The notes under the pieces: model-generated | What the model was told of the DNA's origin: nothing | Database searches by the model: none | The model's input: the letters and a program-made list of their open reading frames with translations, nothing else | NCBI RefSeq assembly: GCF_030382115.1 | Contig: NZ_JAUDRJ010000003.1 | Span: 149,681-207,477, forward strand | DNA from: Nostoc sp. GT001 | GTDB taxonomy: Bacteria; Cyanobacteriota; Cyanobacteriia; Cyanobacteriales; Nostocaceae | Direction of reading: 5' to 3' | DNA length: 57,797 nucleotides | Position numbers and translations under genes: made by a program | Shown: positions 44,271 through 53,166 of the stretch, in pieces | How the letters are laid out: the number at the start of each line of letters is the position of its first letter | Position numbering within the stretch: position 1 is the stretch's first letter

Positions 44271-44951
44271 ATGGAATTTATAACTAACGTCATGTTTTAT
44301 CTATCTCTACCGAATATCGTTTTGCCAAAGATAGAAGCCAAAGACTTTATAGCAGCTACGTCCCTTTTAATTTCACTTTTTACTGCTTATTGGAATATTT
44401 GGCGTGGTGCAAAGTTCGTTAGTCCTCCACTAAGATGGATAACTTTTGGGCGTTTACCAAATCACACCTTACTTATCAATTTTCCGATTGCGATTATAAA
44501 CATTGGTAGTCGAACTGGAGTGATTGATGCTTTTTACATTGAACTTACAAACCTTTCAAATCATAAGATTGAAAGGTTTTATGCTTGGAGGCAAAGCATC
44601 CTTTTTGGTCAGCAATTTAATTACAATCAGGTAGAAATACCTGAGATTATATCTCTTAAGCCTGGTGAAAGTGCTGTTAAATACTACGTTTTCCATCCTG
44701 ATACTTTAGATTTTATGTATGAGTGTGGACTCCACAAAATTTCTTTATATGCTTATGTTAATCCTTCTCAAAAACCTGTCAAACTCTACGAGCAAAAGCT
44801 AGACATTGATAGCGTTTTAAGCCCAAGCTCATTGCCAAATGAAATATCTCTGTTGTTTAGTTATAATCTTATCCCTATCAAAATCCTGAAAGTATCGAAT
44901 TACGGAGTTGAACCATCGGTGACGTCTATGATACAGATAGCAAAGGGGTAG
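44271..44951 (+). CDS. Hypothetical membrane-anchored protein, 226 aa
   Basis: I do not recognise this protein. A predicted membrane helix lies at about 27-45 ('AATSLLISLFTAYWNIWRG'), followed by a beta-rich domain with 'LLINFPIAIINIGSRTGVID' and 'LKPGESAVKYYVFHP', which could be an immunoglobulin-like fold. A distinctive feature is the Tyr/Phe-rich, Asn-rich composition. It lies in a repeat-rich part just before a MITE and IS110, so it may be accessory. Confidence 0.6.
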   Translation: MEFITNVMFYLSLPNIVLPKIEAKDFIAATSLLISLFTAYWNIWRGAKFVSPPLRWITFGRLPNHTLLINFPIAIINIGSRTGVIDAFYIELTNLSNHKIERFYAWRQSILFGQQFNYNQVEIPEIISLKPGESAVKYYVFHPDTLDFMYECGLHKISLYAYVNPSQKPVKLYEQKLDIDSVLSPSSLPNEISLLFSYNLIPIKILKVSNYGVEPSVTSMIQIAKG

Positions 44952-44996
44952 TCATGCGTGGTCAAAGACTACGTTGAGCTAGATGCTTGTTAGGCT

Positions 44997-45099
44997 TACA
45001 GCACTTCCGTTAGCTATGAGGTACATCCTCAAATCTGAAAGCTTTGATAGGAGAGGACAAGAAGAAAAACTGTATTGCATAATAGCCGAAAGCGCTGTA
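44997..45099. repeat. MITE with TACAGCACTTCCG ends, copy A
   Basis: 103 bp bounded by TACAGCACTTCCGTTAGCTA and TAGCCGAAAGCGCTGTA. Homologous to 54695-54901. Next to the IS110 transposase. Confidence 0.8.
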
Positions 45100-45130
45100 T
45101 CCCTCTCTGAAGAAACACTTTGCGTAAAGC

Positions 45131-46561
45131 TTATGTAGCAAGGGTAGGAGAGGATAGAGTATTTTGCTGCTCTGGAGAAATTGGGACAATTTCAAGACCA
45201 AGAGCATGAGCTTTGTTCCTGAGATTTTTGAGAATCAGTTCCTGATATTTTTGCTCATAGTAGTCCATACCAGGGTCGGTATATTGCCCAGCAGTCGCCC
45301 ACATTTGGTAAAACAAGCGTGCCAATTTATGGGCAGTAGCGGTGATGGCTTTTGGAGCACCCAAGCGCGATCGTAAACGCCTGTAAAAAGCACCCAAAGC
45401 AGAACGGCTTTGAGTTAGAGAAAAAGCAGCCATCCGAAAAGCCGAAGCTGCACGATTAACAACTCGACGAGTCTGAGAACTTTTGACTTTACCACCAGTA
45501 ATTTTTTGACCAGGGCATAAACCCAACCATGAGGTAAAGTGCTTAACAGTGGGAAATCGTTTGGGGTCTAATCCAACTTCTGAGAAAATGGTTTGCACAG
45601 TCAAAACATCAAGGCCATCAATCAGGGTAAAATCTACGCCAGAAATGTGATAAAGATATTTACGTAAATCAAAATTGGGATTATTGCCTACGGGTTTTTT
45701 TCTGCGTTTTCGCTTGCTGGGAGGTGGTTCATCCTGTACTTTAATTTCAAACGTATTTAAACATTTTTCAATTTCTTTATCTATGGCAGCTATCTGTTGT
45801 TGATAAACCTCATAAAGGGTTAACTCTTGATTGAGGACAAACAAATGTTCTGGACGATAGTCTCCAGTTAGGGCTTTAGCAATGTCTGTTTTACTACTTT
45901 TAATTCTAGGGTCTTTGAGGGCAGCTAACTTTTGTGGGTCTCGTTCACTAGCGACAATTGCCTTAATAATTGTCATTCCAGTTAAACCACTAATATCGCT
46001 AATCACTTGATGTAAATGTAGATTCATTTGAATCAGTGCTTTTTGCATTCTTTGCAAATGAGTTCCAGCACTTTTAATCAAGCATTCTCTTTGGCGAATA
46101 TAACTACGTAAGATACAAACTTGATCTTCTGGGCGGAAAGAGCCAGACAATAGCCCATAGGTGTGTAACTGTTGTAACCATTGACAGTCTTTGACATCTG
46201 TTTTACGTCCTGGCACTGTTTTCAAATGGTGAGCATTTACCAGTTTGACCTCAAACCCTCTGGTTTCCAAAATTTGGAACACCGGAATCCAATATACTCC
46301 TGTTGCCTCCATTGCTACAGATGTTACGCCACATTGACTCAACCAATCAGCCATTGCCATCAAATCTGGGGTAAAACATCCAAATCGCCGCACATTTTTC
46401 TCGTCTCTCAGAGGCGGAACACACACCCAATGTTCTGCACTACCCAAGTCAATTCCTGCCGCATTCTCATTTATTTGCGCTAAATGTGAAGCATTAGATG
46501 ACTCTAGCCTTTGTTCTTGACCACTAAATGGATTTTGATCTTGGTTTATTGGCAATTTCAT
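45131..46561 (-). CDS. IS110 family transposase
   Basis: A 476-aa DEDD-type recombinase. The N-terminal RuvC-like domain has 'IDLGSAEHWVCV' (Asp), 'VAMEATGVYWIPVF' (Glu), and 'GRKTDVKDCQWLQQLH' (two Asp). The C-terminal Tnp_20 domain has 'ISGVDFTLIDGL' and 'FTSWLGLCPGQKITGG' with the catalytic-type Ser. IS110 elements encode a bridge RNA in one non-coding end; the flanks at 46562-46700 and 45100-45130 are candidates, but I cannot set the element borders since the family has no typical inverted repeats. Intact frame. Confidence 0.93.
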   Translation of the reverse strand: MKLPINQDQNPFSGQEQRLESSNASHLAQINENAAGIDLGSAEHWVCVPPLRDEKNVRRFGCFTPDLMAMADWLSQCGVTSVAMEATGVYWIPVFQILETRGFEVKLVNAHHLKTVPGRKTDVKDCQWLQQLHTYGLLSGSFRPEDQVCILRSYIRQRECLIKSAGTHLQRMQKALIQMNLHLHQVISDISGLTGMTIIKAIVASERDPQKLAALKDPRIKSSKTDIAKALTGDYRPEHLFVLNQELTLYEVYQQQIAAIDKEIEKCLNTFEIKVQDEPPPSKRKRRKKPVGNNPNFDLRKYLYHISGVDFTLIDGLDVLTVQTIFSEVGLDPKRFPTVKHFTSWLGLCPGQKITGGKVKSSQTRRVVNRAASAFRMAAFSLTQSRSALGAFYRRLRSRLGAPKAITATAHKLARLFYQMWATAGQYTDPGMDYYEQKYQELILKNLRNKAHALGLEIVPISPEQQNTLSSPTLAT

Positions 46562-47286
46562 CTTGGCACCCCAGTTTGATCATTCCAATATGTCCTGACC
46601 TGGGTTGGTTATATGTAGATAATCTCTGAAACGGGATAGGAAAATTTTCCTTCACCAATGCCATAACCATTCAACCCAGAACCATGCTTTCAATCAGGCT
46701 TTTTTTAATACACTATTGTGGGTACGGTTTTAACTGTCAGGATACTTATAAATGTATCTGGTATTTCGCCCATGCGCCCATGCTTATTGTTTCTTTCATC
46801 CATAACGGGCGGAAAACGCCGCCAGTGCGGTGCTTTCAAGAAACAGAAATGTTTCTTTACATCCATTGGGAATGTGATCGCTTTCCTTGGGCGCTTCTGT
46901 CACTCTCCGAAAACATTTACCTTTTCTATAATCTAGAGCTTTTGTATAGCGAGCGATTGCGCGATTATTTTCTAATAACAAATACAAGTCCTATTTTTTT
47001 CTAATAGTATAGCTTGTATTGATTGCCTCATGAGGCTTCTAGCGATCGCCCTCCCGGAGAGTGACAGAAAAGGGGTATAAATCTGAATAAGTGTACAAAA
47101 AATTTTCTTGCTCTCTTTGAAGAGAAAGATTATAAAAACTATTCTTTCGGAAGGAAGCTGAACAGCATTAGTTCGCCTAAAGCTTGTGTTTAGGTAGTTT
47201 TACGGGTGTTTACACCCAGCGTTTTTACTTTTTCTCCTATATTTTTATCAAGCCTTAGAATCTGACAAATGACGTGAAATCAACCT
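46562..47286. other. IS110 flank and decayed element
   Basis: The first 140 bp are probably the IS110 end. The following sequence includes open frames without domain cues (46684-47004) and the IS701-like inverted pair at 46895-47069. The amidase promoter is near the right end. Confidence 0.5.
46895..47069. repeat. 175-bp element with IS701-like inverted ends
   Basis: TTCTGTCACTCTCCG (46895-46909) and its perfect reverse complement (47055-47069). The ends resemble the IS701 inverted repeats at 28025/29481 (CTTCTGTCACTTTCCGG). No transposase inside, so a MITE-like derivative. Confidence 0.7.
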
Positions 47287-48765
47287 ATGAGTGACTTAGT
47301 TTTTTTACCCGCTCATCAACTTGCTCAGATGATTCGCGATCGCCAAGTCTCTGCTGTCGAAGTGTTCGATGCTTACCTGGCGCAGATTTATAAACACAAC
47401 TCAAAACTGAATGCAATTTGCACCTTAGACGAAGACAATGCTCGTACTAAAGCAAAGCTTGCAGATGAAGCCCTAGCTAGAGGAGAACACTGGGGCGCTC
47501 TGCACGGTGTCCCAATCACAATCAAAGACATTTTTGAAACAGTAGGACTACGTACCACAGCAGGTTACATTCCTCTTAAAGACTACATTCCTCAACAGGA
47601 TGCCACCGTTGTTGCCAGACTGCGGAAAGCAGGAGCCGTTATCCTGGGAAAAACCAACATGGCAGAACTGGCTGGTGATTTTCAAAGTACAAATTCTCTG
47701 TTTCCACGGGTAAATAATCCCTGGAATCTTGACTATACAGCAGGTGGCAGTTCTGGAGGTAGTGCTGCTGCTGTTGCAGCCGGACTTTCAGCATTAGATA
47801 TAGGTAACGATATTGCAGGTTCCGTGCGCCAACCTGCAACTTTCTGCGGCGTGTATGGCTTAAAGCCAACAGATCGCCGTATTTCTACCGCCGGAAATAT
47901 CCCTGAAGTACCGGGAATGCCGCTATGCTTGCGACAAATGTTGACTATTGGCTGTTTTGGGCGATCGCTCGAAGACATTCGCCTTTGTTTCTCGCTGATC
48001 GCGGGTGCGGATTTGCGTCGCCCAGATGTGCCACCGATTCCCCTTGATACTCCATCAGGCAAGTCTTTGCAGGATCTTAAAATTGCTTGGATTGATGAAT
48101 GGGTGGAAGTTCCCGTTGCTGCCCAAATTCGAGCCGCAATACAGACAGTCGTGCAAAAACTCGCTCAAACAGGTACTTATATTGAACGCTGGGTTCCCAA
48201 AGATTTCGATTTATCGACAGTGTGGAACCTCTGCGGACGGATGGAAGCATACATCAACAACTACGCCCAACCCAAGGATCGCTACAATGTGCTACGCAGC
48301 TTAGAATTACTTTTTCGCACGGCAACTCAAGGCGACAAAAAATTGCGAAAATTGGGAAATTTCAGCAGCTTTCTGCCAGAAATTTTTAATCCCAGCTTAA
48401 GAGGATATTTCGAGACACTCACCGAGCGCGATCGCTTCATTGCCCAAATCGATGAAGCTTTAGAACCGTGGGATATATGGCTCACTCCTGTGACAGCAAC
48501 TCCTGCATTTACCCATTGTCCGGCTTGGAACGCCATTGATATTGAGGGTAAATCCTATCCTCATGCGGTGGCAAACGGAGCTTACACTATGCCATTTAAT
48601 CTCAGTGGTCATCCGGCGGTGGTGATTCCTATAGGGCAAACTCATAATGGTTTACCGATTGGAATCCAAATTATTGGCAAACGATGGCGCGAGATGGAGT
48701 TGCTAGCGATCGCTCAAGAACTTGACAAAGTGGTTGGTGATTTCCGGCATCCATTGGGGTATTGA
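47287..48765 (+). CDS. Amidase signature family hydrolase
   Basis: A 492-aa amidase with the Ser-cisSer-Lys triad: Lys80 in 'GVPITIKDIF', cis-Ser155 in 'TAGGSSGGSAAA', and nucleophile Ser179 in 'DIAGSVRQPA' (GAGS/IAGS in place of the usual GGS). It hydrolyses amide bonds of small molecules or amino acid amides. Not the GatA subunit, as there is no GatB/C context and the C-terminal part differs. Start at ATG 47287; no strong ribosome-binding site. Confidence 0.92.
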   Translation: MSDLVFLPAHQLAQMIRDRQVSAVEVFDAYLAQIYKHNSKLNAICTLDEDNARTKAKLADEALARGEHWGALHGVPITIKDIFETVGLRTTAGYIPLKDYIPQQDATVVARLRKAGAVILGKTNMAELAGDFQSTNSLFPRVNNPWNLDYTAGGSSGGSAAAVAAGLSALDIGNDIAGSVRQPATFCGVYGLKPTDRRISTAGNIPEVPGMPLCLRQMLTIGCFGRSLEDIRLCFSLIAGADLRRPDVPPIPLDTPSGKSLQDLKIAWIDEWVEVPVAAQIRAAIQTVVQKLAQTGTYIERWVPKDFDLSTVWNLCGRMEAYINNYAQPKDRYNVLRSLELLFRTATQGDKKLRKLGNFSSFLPEIFNPSLRGYFETLTERDRFIAQIDEALEPWDIWLTPVTATPAFTHCPAWNAIDIEGKSYPHAVANGAYTMPFNLSGHPAVVIPIGQTHNGLPIGIQIIGKRWREMELLAIAQELDKVVGDFRHPLGY

Positions 48766-49173
48766 AGAATGGCAGCAATTAAACTTCACCGTTATACCCT
48801 TTGTACACCCTACGAACTAATGGGAATGAGTACGCCGAAATAACAAATGGGTACTCCGAAATAACAAATGAGTACGCCGAAATAACAAATGGGTACTCCG
48901 AAATAACAAATGAGTACGCCGAAATAACAAATGGGTACGCCGAAATAACAAATGGGTACTCCGAAATAACAAATGGGTACGCCGAAATAACAAATGGGTA
49001 CTCCGAAATAACAAATGGGTACTCCGAAATAACAACTGAGTACGCCGAAATAACAAATGGGTACTCCGAAATAACAAATGGGTACGCCGAAATAACAAAT
49101 GGGTACGCCGAAATAACAAATGAGTACTCCGAAATAGCAAATGCGTTGGCGTAGTCCACCGCAGGCATCGCCT
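48766..49173. other. Intergenic region occupied by a 21-bp tandem array
   Basis: Between the convergent amidase and SGNH-DUF1796 genes. Apart from the array (48827-49141) there is only a short repeat fragment (GCGTTGGCGTAGTCC near 49144). Confidence 0.7.
48827..49141. repeat. Fifteen-unit 21-bp tandem repeat
   Basis: Consensus TGGGTACTCCGAAATAACAA plus A, 15 units, exactly 21 bp each. Variation is limited to TGAG/TGGG, ACTCC/ACGCC and one TAACAAC and one TAGCAAA. Because 21 is a multiple of three, it stays open in five of six frames, and seven-residue repeats (YSEITNG; reverse FVISEYP) appear. No evidence that any is translated. Confidence 0.9.
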
Positions 49174-51438
49174 CTACCCTATTTCCCACCCCTTCGGTAT
49201 TTTCGGCGGACACCAAAAGAGGTTTTTGCTAGACACACCAAGAGATTCCAGAATTCCTCGCATCACTTCTGTGCAGTACATCCAGTGTCCCAAATCGTCA
49301 TACATGCGATCGGGATTAAACTCGACATTGTAATGCAGCACATTGGGAAGGTCTAAAAACTCATCACCGCTTTGGGGAGAAAGAAGCAAGAGATGAAATG
49401 GCTTCCCCTGGCATTGTTTTTGCAGCTTGTTGACTAAATCTATCACACCATCGCGTAGCTTGCCGCCGTAGGCATCGCTAATTCCTGTGCGGACAAAAAG
49501 CACTTTGTCGCAATGTTGCAATGCGTACCAAAACCTTTGGGAGCGTGCTGTGTAACGAACGCGCATCCGTTCATGGACGGGAGACATATCGTTCGTTGGG
49601 TCGTCTGTCTCTTCAACTTCATGGGCAAAGGATAAACCCGACCATTTACCGTGGTAAATCCTGCCTGCATCGGGACTGTAATGCAGAAAAGCAGGGTTCC
49701 ACATATCATCAAAACCGTGTTCGATCGCATCCGCAACATCTGCAATATTAGTGGTACGCGTCAGATCGAAGGGAAAGGCGGGGCCATCATACTCCATCTT
49801 ATACAGCATCATGCGGACGGCACAGCGATCGCCAAGGGGAAGAATCGCCACACGGCTGATATCCGATAACTCACATTTGTATTGGAATAACACCGCAGAC
49901 TTAGGTGGTGCTTTCACCCGGCTTTCTAACCCATCTTTACCAATCATCATCGTGCGAAACGGGACATCGGGATCAAGCGGATCTTCATAAACACCCGATG
50001 GCATGGCTTTAAGTGCGTCGCAAACTTCCGTCCACATCGGCTGAATGTTGTACTCGCTGTCTGATTCGTTGATTACCCAGAGGTGGCGTTCATCCGCTTG
50101 CAAAATTCCCAAATGTCCGTCATAGAATAAAACGTTGTTCGGCGAAAAAAGATTGAAGGCGGGGCTATATTCTAAATCGCTATTTGGGGGGATATTTATT
50201 GTAGTTGCGATCGCGCCATCCTCTACAGCCAAGAAAGGGAGCGTCCCCGGCTTGACAGACTTCGCAATGTAAATACCTGATATCAATCCAGCCTTACTTT
50301 GCAGTGCAGTTTGTAGTTCTTGCCAATAGGGAGCGATCGTGTAGCTGTACTGCGATGAATTAACAATCCGTAAATGCTTCTCTTCCATACACACAGAGAC
50401 ATGAAAGCCCCCATTATCAAAGTAGATAGGAAATTCATTCGGTTGCTGGAAGCGTTGTTTTTCTTTTGCTAATGCGTCTTTGTTGATATCGAATAAATGG
50501 TGATCGATCTGCTGATACATAAGGCTATGACCAACTGTATTCGGGTGAGCCGGATCGAAGGATGTCCCCGCTTTCCATCGTCCTTGTCCATCATCTACAG
50601 CTGCCAACCAATCCAATACAGTCACGCCCCAATTGAGCATTCGTTTGTGTGTGTCTCGGATCAGCGAGTAATGTTCTAGGGAATAATCACCGTTGGGATA
50701 GACTCCGCCTAAAATCGGGATTGCTCCGATGTCGCGCGTCATTTTCACAAGCTGCTGCAAGCCACTTTCAAACCGCCGTTGTAGTGCCCGCCGTTCGTGA
50801 GGGGAACAGTAAGCTAACCCTTCGTTACCTAGAGATAGGGCAATGATGACGATATCTGGTTTTTCTGGGGTGACAAACCAGGGGAATCTAGCGATCGTTC
50901 TGCTGACATTCGCCCCCACCTCCGATACATTCACGAGTTTATGCCCATATTTTTGCTGTAAAGCCTGTGCCAATAGCCAGACCCAACCTTGCAAAAACCA
51001 GGCTTTATGACCTAATGCAACGGAACTGCCAATGACTACGATTTTTAACCCTTCAGACTCTTCATCCAGAGGTATTTGGACAGGCGACTCCTCAATGTAT
51101 CCGAAGGGGTAAGGTTGTAAATAACCGAATGCGCCATCATCCACAATAATTTTGCTGGCGTCATTGTTAGAGTCAATTGGAATCCAGCGGTTTGTATCTA
51201 GTAAGCTCTCCCATGTTGCGTTACCGTTTGCATCAAAGCGCACATACTTGTATTCAAATTTCTGTTGACCGCCTGACTCTTGAATTTCAATATCTGTCCA
51301 CCATAAAGGATAGCGATCGCCACTTGTACGCAGATGAACACATTTACTAATATCCCACAAACCCAACTCTGGAGTAGAACCCACCAGACCAATGGATTCG
51401 CCCGTTTGAGTGTATGCACTGATCTGGAATCTATACAT
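49174..51438 (-). CDS. CBM20 - SGNH hydrolase - DUF1796 fusion protein
   Basis: A 754-aa three-part protein. Residues 1-105 are a starch-binding CBM20-like domain ('IGLVGSTPELGLWDIS', 'FEYKYVRFD'). About 130-330 is an SGNH esterase domain: 'VIGSSVALGH' (Ser139), Gly in 'SEVGANVSRT', Asn205 in 'LSLGNEGL', and Asp/His in 'FDPAHPNTVGH'. After a beta-rich linker (about 340-550) comes a DUF1796 papain-like domain (about 565-750) with 'ILPLGDRCAVRMMLY' and 'PFDLTRTTN'. No signal peptide. It suggests glycan binding plus ester and perhaps peptidase-like activity. Ribosome-binding site AGGATAAACTCT before the ATG. Confidence 0.8.
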   Translation of the reverse strand: MYRFQISAYTQTGESIGLVGSTPELGLWDISKCVHLRTSGDRYPLWWTDIEIQESGGQQKFEYKYVRFDANGNATWESLLDTNRWIPIDSNNDASKIIVDDGAFGYLQPYPFGYIEESPVQIPLDEESEGLKIVVIGSSVALGHKAWFLQGWVWLLAQALQQKYGHKLVNVSEVGANVSRTIARFPWFVTPEKPDIVIIALSLGNEGLAYCSPHERRALQRRFESGLQQLVKMTRDIGAIPILGGVYPNGDYSLEHYSLIRDTHKRMLNWGVTVLDWLAAVDDGQGRWKAGTSFDPAHPNTVGHSLMYQQIDHHLFDINKDALAKEKQRFQQPNEFPIYFDNGGFHVSVCMEEKHLRIVNSSQYSYTIAPYWQELQTALQSKAGLISGIYIAKSVKPGTLPFLAVEDGAIATTINIPPNSDLEYSPAFNLFSPNNVLFYDGHLGILQADERHLWVINESDSEYNIQPMWTEVCDALKAMPSGVYEDPLDPDVPFRTMMIGKDGLESRVKAPPKSAVLFQYKCELSDISRVAILPLGDRCAVRMMLYKMEYDGPAFPFDLTRTTNIADVADAIEHGFDDMWNPAFLHYSPDAGRIYHGKWSGLSFAHEVEETDDPTNDMSPVHERMRVRYTARSQRFWYALQHCDKVLFVRTGISDAYGGKLRDGVIDLVNKLQKQCQGKPFHLLLLSPQSGDEFLDLPNVLHYNVEFNPDRMYDDLGHWMYCTEVMRGILESLGVSSKNLFWCPPKIPKGWEIG

Positions 51439-52228
51439 AGAGTTTATCCTGATTTAGTGAGGACTATACCAAACGGTCAAGCTGAATCCTTAAATCTGTT
51501 TTGAGAATATCACATAGAACTCTGAAGAATCCGGTATTAATCTTATTAAGTATACTGAAGTTCTGATTTACATCACTCAAAGCTACAGCAGGCAAGCTTT
51601 TCAAAAATTAAATTGAATTTTTATAGAAGATTTAATACTAATTAAATAGAATATATTGTATTAAAAGTTTTAGTACAACTAAGAACAAATCAAAACAAGG
51701 ATAAGATTAAGTTAAATTTTTCCTTCTATAGCACTAAAATACGTTGCTGAATCAAGGGATGATTCTTGTAGGGTGGGCGACACGAGATCCCTGAAATACA
51801 AGGGACGGGCTTTTGGTCCATCCCACAAAACTAGCAAAATCATCCCGCAAATATGCAACGCCCAAATTTTATTTCTACAAGCTGCACACTCACGACCATA
51901 AGTCACGAGTTCAGCGCTGATCGCCCATCTCAGAAGAGTTTAAATGCCTATCTCACAACCAATTTTGTTTACTAGTCAACTAGGATGTGCCTGAACATGA
52001 GCATCAGAAAAACATAAATAAATATGAATATCTTAATAGCTATATATAAATGAATAGTTAAATAATCTTAGGAGAAATAAAAATAGCTGGGATTTGCATC
52101 GGCAGTTGTGGATAGAGTGATGCAGATCCTTTCTAAACCTAGAATAACAATTTTTTAGCTGGTCTTGGTAGGCATCATGAGTCGGTGACTGCCAAGAAAC
52201 CTTGCGCTTGAACATGAAGGAAGCAACA
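51439..52228. other. Long AT-rich intergenic region with one hairpin element
   Basis: Apart from the inverted-repeat element at 51756-51846 I see nothing coding. The right part (52030-52228) is the promoter/leader of the heme oxygenase gene. Confidence 0.55.
51756..51846. repeat. GGGATGATT inverted-repeat element
   Basis: GGGATGATTCTTGTAGGGTG ... CCATCCCAC ... AAAATCATCCC. The inner TTGTAGGGTGGGC / CCATCCCACAA arms are related to the hairpin nested in 29558-29680. Confidence 0.7.
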
Positions 52229-52945
52229 ATGAGTAGCAATTTAGCCATCAAACTCCGCTCTGGAACTCAACAAGCCCACACATCAGCGGAAAATGTGGCA
52301 TTCATGAAATGTTTTTTGCAAGGAGTTGTGGATAAAGACTGCTTCGCTAAATTCTTAAGCAACTTGTATTACGTCTACAGCGAACTAGAAGCGGCATTAG
52401 AGAGCCATGTAAAGCATCCTGTGATTAGTGCAGTTTACTTTCCTGAACTTAATCGCCAATCCTCACTCGAAAAAGACATGGTGTTCTATTATGGGGATAA
52501 TTGGAGAGAGCAAGTTACACCCTCACCTGCTGCCCAGAGCTACATTGACCGCATTCGGGAAATTTCTGCTAGTGAACCAGCTTTATTGCTAGGTCATGCC
52601 TACACTCGCTACATGGGCGATCTTTCTGGGGGTCAAATGCTACAAAAAGTTGCTCAGTCAGCCCTGAAGCTTTCTGGCTATGAAGGCACATCCTTTTATA
52701 ACTTTGAGCAAATTCCTGACAAAAAGGCATTTAAGGATAAGTATCGTCAGGCATTAAATGCATTACCCGTTGATGATATAACAGCAGAACGGATTGTTGC
52801 AGAAGCCAATACTGCCTTTGGGTTCAATTTAAAGATGGCTCAAGAGTTAGAGGGAAGTTTAATTAAAGCACTTGGTCAAGTTCTCTTTGATAGCCTCACT
52901 CGTTCTCAGAATTCAGGTAGCACTGAAATAGCTGCGGCTAATTAA
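52229..52945 (+). CDS. ho: Heme oxygenase
   Basis: A 238-aa enzyme that opens heme to biliverdin IX-alpha with ferredoxin and O2, feeding phycobilin synthesis and iron recycling. The axial His17 lies in 'QQAHTSAEN' and the distal helix signature is 'YTRYMGDLSGGQML'. ATG 52229 is chosen because of the ribosome-binding site GAAGGAAG; an in-frame start at 52202 is less likely. It is followed 221 bp later by hemN in the same direction. In other cyanobacteria the second heme oxygenase is paired with hemN in a low-oxygen tetrapyrrole cluster, suggesting this is the HO2-type copy, by inference. Confidence 0.94.
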   Translation: MSSNLAIKLRSGTQQAHTSAENVAFMKCFLQGVVDKDCFAKFLSNLYYVYSELEAALESHVKHPVISAVYFPELNRQSSLEKDMVFYYGDNWREQVTPSPAAQSYIDRIREISASEPALLLGHAYTRYMGDLSGGQMLQKVAQSALKLSGYEGTSFYNFEQIPDKKAFKDKYRQALNALPVDDITAERIVAEANTAFGFNLKMAQELEGSLIKALGQVLFDSLTRSQNSGSTEIAAAN

Positions 52946-53166
52946 TTTTGTCATTGGTCATTTGTCATTTGTCATTGAACATTGGGTAAAGAGGCAGAGG
53001 TGTAGGGGGAAGGGCGCAAAGGAAAGGAATTTTCCCCCAAATCCCTTGCTCCCCTGCTCCTCGGTCACTGAGCCTGTCCTGAGCGTAGCCGAAGGGCATA
53101 GTCGAAGTGCTGCTCCCCATTAATCGCGTCTCTACCTACTCCCTTCATTCATTGGAAAGCAACTCA

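Noticed and set aside
46684..47004. Two overlapping frames of 106 and 72 codons
   Set aside because: They cross the IS701-like 175-bp element and have no domain; likely chance frames in decayed mobile DNA.
47287..48765. GatA subunit of the amidotransferase
   Set aside because: General amidase signature only; nucleophile motif reads IAGS, and no GatB/GatC partners are nearby.
48827..49141. Possible CRISPR array
   Set aside because: 21-bp units are directly joined without spacers.
48801..49216. Open frames on both strands through the 21-bp tandem array
   Set aside because: The repeat period is a multiple of three and lacks stops in five frames, so the frames are open by construction. No start signals or flanking coding sequence support a gene.
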